From NCBI GenBank assembly GCA_011109175.1, contig RDEW01000161.1, positions 7,108 through 30,279 on the forward strand: a stretch of 23,172 nt of DNA, in the 5' to 3' direction. Both the position numbers and the translations under genes were made by a program. Positions 19,250-23,172 of the stretch are shown here, in pieces. A model generated the notes under the pieces. That model did no database searches. It saw nothing but the letters and a program-made list of their open reading frames with translations, and was not told the DNA's origin. Source of the stretch: Dicyema japonicum. Lineage: Eukaryota > Dicyemida > Rhombozoa > Dicyemidae. Positions within the stretch are counted from its first letter, which is position 1. Each line of letters opens with the position of its first letter.

Positions 19250-19790
19250 AGTATTATTTAAATTTAATTCTGCAACATTAATTATGGAATAAATAATAAA
19301 TTTAAATTTAATTCAAATAATTTATTTGTTGTTAGGATGATTTTTTAACATACTTAAACTGGGTAACTAATGTTCGTCCAACTAGTGTTCACATGAATCC
19401 TTTTTCCACATAGGCTCCTGATGTTCTTATTTACGTGATTATTAAGACTATTTTTGTCAGTAAAATCAAAAATTCACATGTTCTTTAAAATCGTTAAAAC
19501 TTCAAAAATATTGTTTTTTTTGTTAATAATATAAATAGAGTCCAAAATATGTCAAATTTGATTGAAATTTAATTACTAGGTCAATAAAATCTGTCGTTTA
19601 TTACCCGCGGACTCTGAATAAATCTTACGTCTCATCATCACGCACTATTCCGGTGAAGATCCATAATGCCGCGCTCCCAGTCGCTGCGGAGGACCTTTCC
19701 AATGCTTCCTGACGATTTTAATACAATACTGGGTTCATCGCGCTGAGACTTAATCGCAAGGGTAACTGAAATGATTCTCTCACTGTCACC
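19250..19790. other. AT-rich flank, then a possible upstream part of RLE copy 4
   Basis: 19255-19600 is AT-rich with nothing recognisable. From about 19640 the base composition becomes more balanced (GCGCTCCCAGTCGCTGCGG near 19673), and this probably belongs to the N-terminal part of the RLE-type ORF that follows, though I cannot read a convincing frame there. Confidence 0.35.
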
Positions 19791-20832
19791 ATGAAGACAA
19801 ACATTTGTTTTTATGGAAGGAATCCATTCCTCCGTTACCCAATACCTTTAATCCAAATGCGGGAGACGCATAGTCATAACAAGGAAGTAGAAGTGTTTCC
19901 TCTCAATAAAACTGTTCGGTCAAAATTAATCGAAGATGGAACTCGTGCAATCATTAAGGCATTTTCTTCTAGCGGAACGACCGCATCAAATGATGAAATA
20001 CTCCTTACAATACGGAATTTTGCTCCCAGTAGGAGTGCCGGGTTGGGAGGAATGAGAACTGTTCATCTAAAAGAGCTGACTTCTTTGTCAGTTGGAGATT
20101 CAGAACTTTGTCATACGAATTCAGTTACCTCACTTATGAACCGAATTATGCCTGGACTACTTCCCGAAGTGTTCCCTCACGTCCTGTTCTCCACGAACCA
20201 TATCGCCTTTGTTAAAAAAGGAGGTGGAGTTCTCCAAATTGTGGTCGGGTTTGTATACAGGAGGCTGTCTGCAAAAATCCAGATATTCTATCCAATTTTT
20301 AAATTTTCCTCAAGTAGGGGGGAGAGTTCATTCTTAAACAGAAGCATAGAAGACTTCCAAAAAAACTAGACATCTAGAACGCTCAACAATCTGAGGAGAG
20401 ATGATATTCTGGACGCGTGTATGGAAAGATGTCCTAATATTGTCGAAATGATGAATCAGTCCTGTAGTCTACATTCATCTCTACATTCATCCTTACTCTT
20501 CAGAGACTACCTAATCCCTTCGTCTTCCAGAGTAAACAAGGAGATCCTTTGGACATCTGCTATTCTATCATGCAATCAAAGGATTCACCAAACTTCCCCA
20601 ATAGCCCAAAAACCAGTTGTATCTGGATGATACGGTTCTCGGAGGACCGCCAGATACAGTCCACATTCAGATGTTAATTCTGGCTTTACAATTGTGGACT
20701 TTCAATGAAAAATATTCACAAGTCATGTCATCGTTCTCGAATTTGCTTCTCGGAAGTTTTTCCATCCCCCACGAAGACCCCCAGGTTAGAATAGATCGAA
20801 ATTGTCATTTCTTTATTAATCTTAATAGCTGA
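19791..20832 (+). pseudogene. RLE-type retroelement copy 4: reverse transcriptase half
   Basis: The frame from 19791 encodes FPLNKTVRSKLIEDGTRAII, then APSRSAGLGGMRTVHLKELT (about 20022-20081; the usual form has SAGG.DG.RPQHLK.L), FPHVLFSTN, FVKKGGGVLQIVVGFVYRRL and SAKI (about 20210-20270). After a break come TLNNLRRDDILDACMERC (about 20370), a QGDP motif in another frame (20537-20548) and YLDDTVLGGPPDTV (20620-20661). The YLDD carries both catalytic Asp residues; the first catalytic Asp block before NLRRDD is lost. This is the upstream half of the protein whose downstream half is seen at 15964-16922, known as one long ORF in many invertebrate genomes. At least three breaks exist and the sequence is 3'-truncated near 20832. 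The frame 20421-20630 covers the middle in a mixed frame. Confidence 0.7.
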
Positions 20833-21026
20833 TTAACATAAAGAGGGGGTGAAAACTTCCAAGGAATTATAGGGGATGTATTTTTTCAAATTTTGAAAAT
20901 TAAAGAATTTTGATTATAATTGATAAAATAGTTAAAATTTTAAAATTTAAATTTTTAAATGTTTTCGAGAATTGTTGTTCTAAGAAATGGTCTTAATAAC
21001 AACAAATTCGGGGTACGTCTGTAAAA
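20833..21026. other. AT-rich junction
   Basis: AT-rich sequence between the RLE-type RT fragment and the hAT-related repeat. No second hAT terminal repeat is visible here. Confidence 0.4.
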
Positions 21027-21028
21027 AT

Positions 21029-21203
21029 TACCCATAAGCACGTTGATGCGCACGTTATTAAAAAATTAATAAATAATGGTTAACCAATGTAAATGTCATT
21101 TAATGTATAATAAAAAAATGATTATTTTAATTTTAGTAATTATTTTAATTCGTTTATCTTTTTAAATTAATTAGGTCAAAAATGTATATAAATTTATTCA
21201 AAT
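21029..21203. repeat. Direct repeat unit 1, copy of a hAT 5' region
   Basis: ACCCATAAGCACGTTGATGC to the end AATTTATTCAAAT is repeated almost exactly at 21433-21603. The units differ by one-base changes in A runs and by one or two substitutions. Unit 1 lies just downstream of the BED-finger coding fragment (in minus-strand sense) and ends at the N at 21204. Confidence 0.9.
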
Positions 21204-21204
21204 N

Positions 21205-21439
21205 AAAAAACTAAATAATACTTAAGTTTTTTTTTCAAATGGATAAAATAATCCACAGATTTTTCGGAATAGTCCGGATGCTTGGAAGTAAAATGTCTCT
21301 TTTGTTTGCTAGGAACCATAGCATCACTTGCCAAAACTTCCATGCAAATTAGACATTGAGGTAGTTTATTTTTATCTTTGCATATAAATCCAAATGACAA
21401 ATAAGAATCTTTATAAGAACGACGAACTGATTTACCCAT
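21205..21439 (-). pseudogene. hAT transposase N-terminal fragment with BED-type zinc finger
   Basis: On the minus strand the ATG at 21439-21437 starts MGKSVRRSYKDSYLSFGF, followed by LPQCLICMEVLASDAMVPSK, KRHFTSKHPD and KSVDYF. The Cys-X2-Cys then His-X5-His arrangement, the SYL.FGF block and the MVPSK..RH.T.KHP block are typical of the BED-like finger at the N terminus of hAT transposases and domesticated ZBED/ZMYM/FAM200-type proteins. In such elements the finger binds the transposon ends. The frame ends near 21205, where the sequence turns into a copy of its own 5' flank, so the catalytic domain is absent. I chose this Met because it begins the conserved block and because the sequence upstream is the duplicated non-coding flank. 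The coding extension upstream to 21502 is probably non-coding. Confidence 0.75.
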
Positions 21440-21603
21440 AAGCACGTTGATGCGCACGTTATTAAAAATTAATAAATAATGGTTAACCAATGTAAATGTC
21501 ATTTAATGTATAATAAAAAATAATTATTTTAATTTTAGTAATTATTTTAATTCGTTTATCTTTTTAAATTAATTAGGTCAAAATGTATATAAATTTATTC
21601 AAA
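21433..21603. repeat. Direct repeat unit 2, hAT 5' flank
   Basis: Near-identical to 21029-21203. In minus-strand sense this unit lies between the terminal repeat (21683) and the BED-finger start, so it is the natural 5' region of the hAT element. It begins with the bases containing the start codon (ACCCAT on the plus strand). Differences from unit 1 are mainly in the length of A runs. Confidence 0.9.
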
Positions 21604-21609
21604 TTTGTA

Positions 21610-21683
21610 TTTGGCAGGCGGCACACTAGAAATTGTCTTGCGGCACACTTAGTGTGCCGCGGCACACCATTTGACAACCTCTG
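21610..21683 (-). mobile_element. hAT terminal inverted repeat and subterminal repeats (5' end)
   Basis: On the minus strand from 21683 the element starts CAGAGGTTGTCAAATGGTG, the usual CAG-GGTT-CAAA form of hAT termini. The subterminal part holds a perfect hairpin GCGGCACAC-TTA-GTGTGCCGC (about 21640-21660, plus strand), with further GGCACAC units at about 21621 and 21661. Such clustered GGCACAC motifs are common transposase-binding sites in hAT ends. An 8-bp target duplication would be ATCTAGCA at 21684-21691; the other end of the element was not found. Confidence 0.7.
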
Positions 21684-21691
21684 ATCTAGCA

Positions 21692-23172
21692 TCTATGATG
21701 TGATCGAGATTGGGGAATGGTTCTATTTGATATTCAAAAGAGCTTCACAACAACATCGTTTGCCCATTTTTGTGAAGAGGGTGCAACTTTTTCGAGTCGG
21801 CCTCTGTACAGTGCATTAGTAGCACAGGTTTGACACCGCGTTGTACAAGCATAGTCTCGTTTTCGTCCTTTGTCTACAAGCCAGGTTTTCCTGAGTTTTT
21901 GCATTTCTGTGTTTTCTCTTTACAATGTCTTCTTGATGTCCTAGGAGGGTGCATAACTTCTTGACCCAACGTCAGATTTTGTTAGTCCTTGACTCTCCCT
22001 TTTGAGTTCAGTCACCTCCATAAGAAACCCTCCATCTCAGACTGGATTCCAACTGGTGGATCTGATTAAGCTGATTACTCCAATAGCACTAAGAGGATTC
22101 AGGAATTATTAAATAATCAATAACTCTCTTGTTCCTCTCGAAATGAGCTTGTACAAGTTAGGTCAGACATAATTGAACCTGGGCATCGGTTCATCTGATA
22201 CTTCTTTGCTTCCAAAGGTTCGCACATCCTGTTCTGTGTCCAAGAAGGAAACGAGAAGTTACATCTACATTGAGGAGATGAGGACTCTAAAGATGTGTCA
22301 TAGTGGACAAGAGATACGTCCCAGCTCAACTAACATCAGGCAGATGATCTTCAACCTTGAGTCCGTCACCTCTTCATAACCACAAGAAAGAAAACAAAGG
22401 CTTTCATCTACCATGAAGTGAAGTAGACATTTCGTCTAACAGAGGTACGTCACCCCTCAACCTTCCGATCGATGACTTTCAATATTAAACGTAAAATATT
22501 GAATCCCGATGGGGGGTCTTTGGACAAAAACTTAGATGAACTTGAATCTCCGATTAACGTGACTGTGTAAAACTTCTTCATTTCTGACGCTTCTCGATTG
22601 GATGGACCTCCAAGTACTACTTTTTCGATCTTGTGAATCACCTTTAAAGGGTTGGGAGGCACTTCAGATAAAGAGATGGTCTTTGATATGTGAACTAGCA
22701 TTGGACGGGAAAAACGACCAAGGAACCCATGGTATTTCTTCTCCTTGACTTGGCCTTTAATAATTCAACCGTAAATCCGAATAATTGCGAAAATCCAGAA
22801 TTTGGAAAATTAGCAAGTTTTCGTTGCTAAGTGATTAATTAAGATTGTTATGGACACAATTAGATCATGTCACTTAATGGTACAGATGTTATGTCTTCTC
22901 GTGGGTTCGACCACTGACTCCCACTCGCTACTTGGTCTCATACTTTGTTCTGTTTTTTCTATCCCCCCACAATCGGTGTAGCGTCATGTGATTCACCTGT
23001 CCCAGAAGGAAACCATTGGCAAGATAGGACCAAAATGATCACCTGCTCTCCTCCAATCATCTGTTACTCCTTGGAGGAATAGCCATGGGTTTGGGCTTCT
23101 TCATTCACCTGTTAAATATGAAGGGAGGTGCCTTGCTTGGATTCAACGTTTACAGATACCTTCTTAACACGA
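21692..23172. other. Right-hand stretch with unassigned ORFs
   Basis: There are no recognisable genes or elements. An 83-codon minus frame (22450-22701) contains IHKIEKVVLGGPSNREAS and FLSKDPPSGFNILRLILKV. It reads like real protein sequence but I cannot assign it. The 70-codon minus frame at 22117-22329 and the 68-codon plus frame at 22173-22379 overlap one another and have no motif. At the right edge, from about 23023 to the end, a plus frame without stops encodes GGIAMGLGFFIHLLNMKGG, hydrophobic and cut by the window edge. Confidence 0.4.

Noticed and set aside
20833-21026. Second hAT terminal repeat closing the element
   Set aside because: No CAG-type terminus matching the one at 21683, and no copy of ATCTAGCA, was found in this interval.
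1-23172. CRISPR arrays, bacterial operons, riboswitches, Shine-Dalgarno sites, rRNA genes
   Set aside because: None seen; the sequence is eukaryotic repeat-rich DNA, so bacterial signals would not be meaningful.
23023-23172. Membrane-protein exon at the right edge
   Set aside because: Only about 50 open codons cut by the window edge, with a stop immediately upstream and no identifiable family.

Overview
This window is non-coding, AT-rich eukaryotic DNA and looks like repeat-dense intergenic sequence of an invertebrate metazoan. I see no host gene, tRNA, rRNA, operon or CRISPR array. Every stretch whose coding potential I could recognise is a decayed transposable element. The presence of APE-type LINEs, an RLE-type retroelement, pogo/Tigger and hAT DNA transposons, together with single N positions at 6536 and 21204, suggests a draft genome scaffold. 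The species cannot be fixed from sequence alone; an arthropod such as a copepod is only a guess.

Layout. Bases 1-960 hold a broken LINE (here LINE-A) with its reverse transcriptase (RT) core deleted and YADD changed to YAGD. 970-3122 is AT-rich with nothing recognisable. 3123-4105 and 5261-6242 form a near-identical inverted repeat of about 0.98 kb around a 1.16 kb spacer. 6875-7118 holds two LINE-A C-terminal scraps tail to tail. 7250-10265 is the best element: a nearly complete LINE-A with APE endonuclease, RT and C-terminal region, broken by one early stop and a few frameshifts. A pogo/Tigger 3' remnant follows (10265-10535, minus).

From 12.1 to 20.8 kb the window is a nested patchwork. 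A second LINE (LINE-B, RT to 3' tail) lies at 13760-15450, with two more LINE-B 3' tails on the minus strand (12112-12245, 16925-17095). Four separated pieces of one RLE-type retroelement (RT with QGDP and YLDD, then a Cys-His cluster, then a KPDG...WD nuclease-like domain) lie at 12745-13165, 15964-16922, 18946-19248 (minus) and 19800-20832. Two Tigger 3' ends lie at 15509-15915 and a decayed Tigger transposase at 17150-18110 (minus). The right part carries the 5' end of a hAT element (terminal repeat at 21683, BED zinc finger at 21205-21439, minus) with a duplicated 5' region. 21692-23172 has only unassigned short ORFs.

The elements do not work together as a system; they record successive insertions, one of which (LINE-B tail at 16925) cuts the end of an RLE copy. 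The most interesting items are the RLE-type retroelement family, pieced together from fragments, the 1-kb inverted repeat, and the duplicated hAT 5' region.
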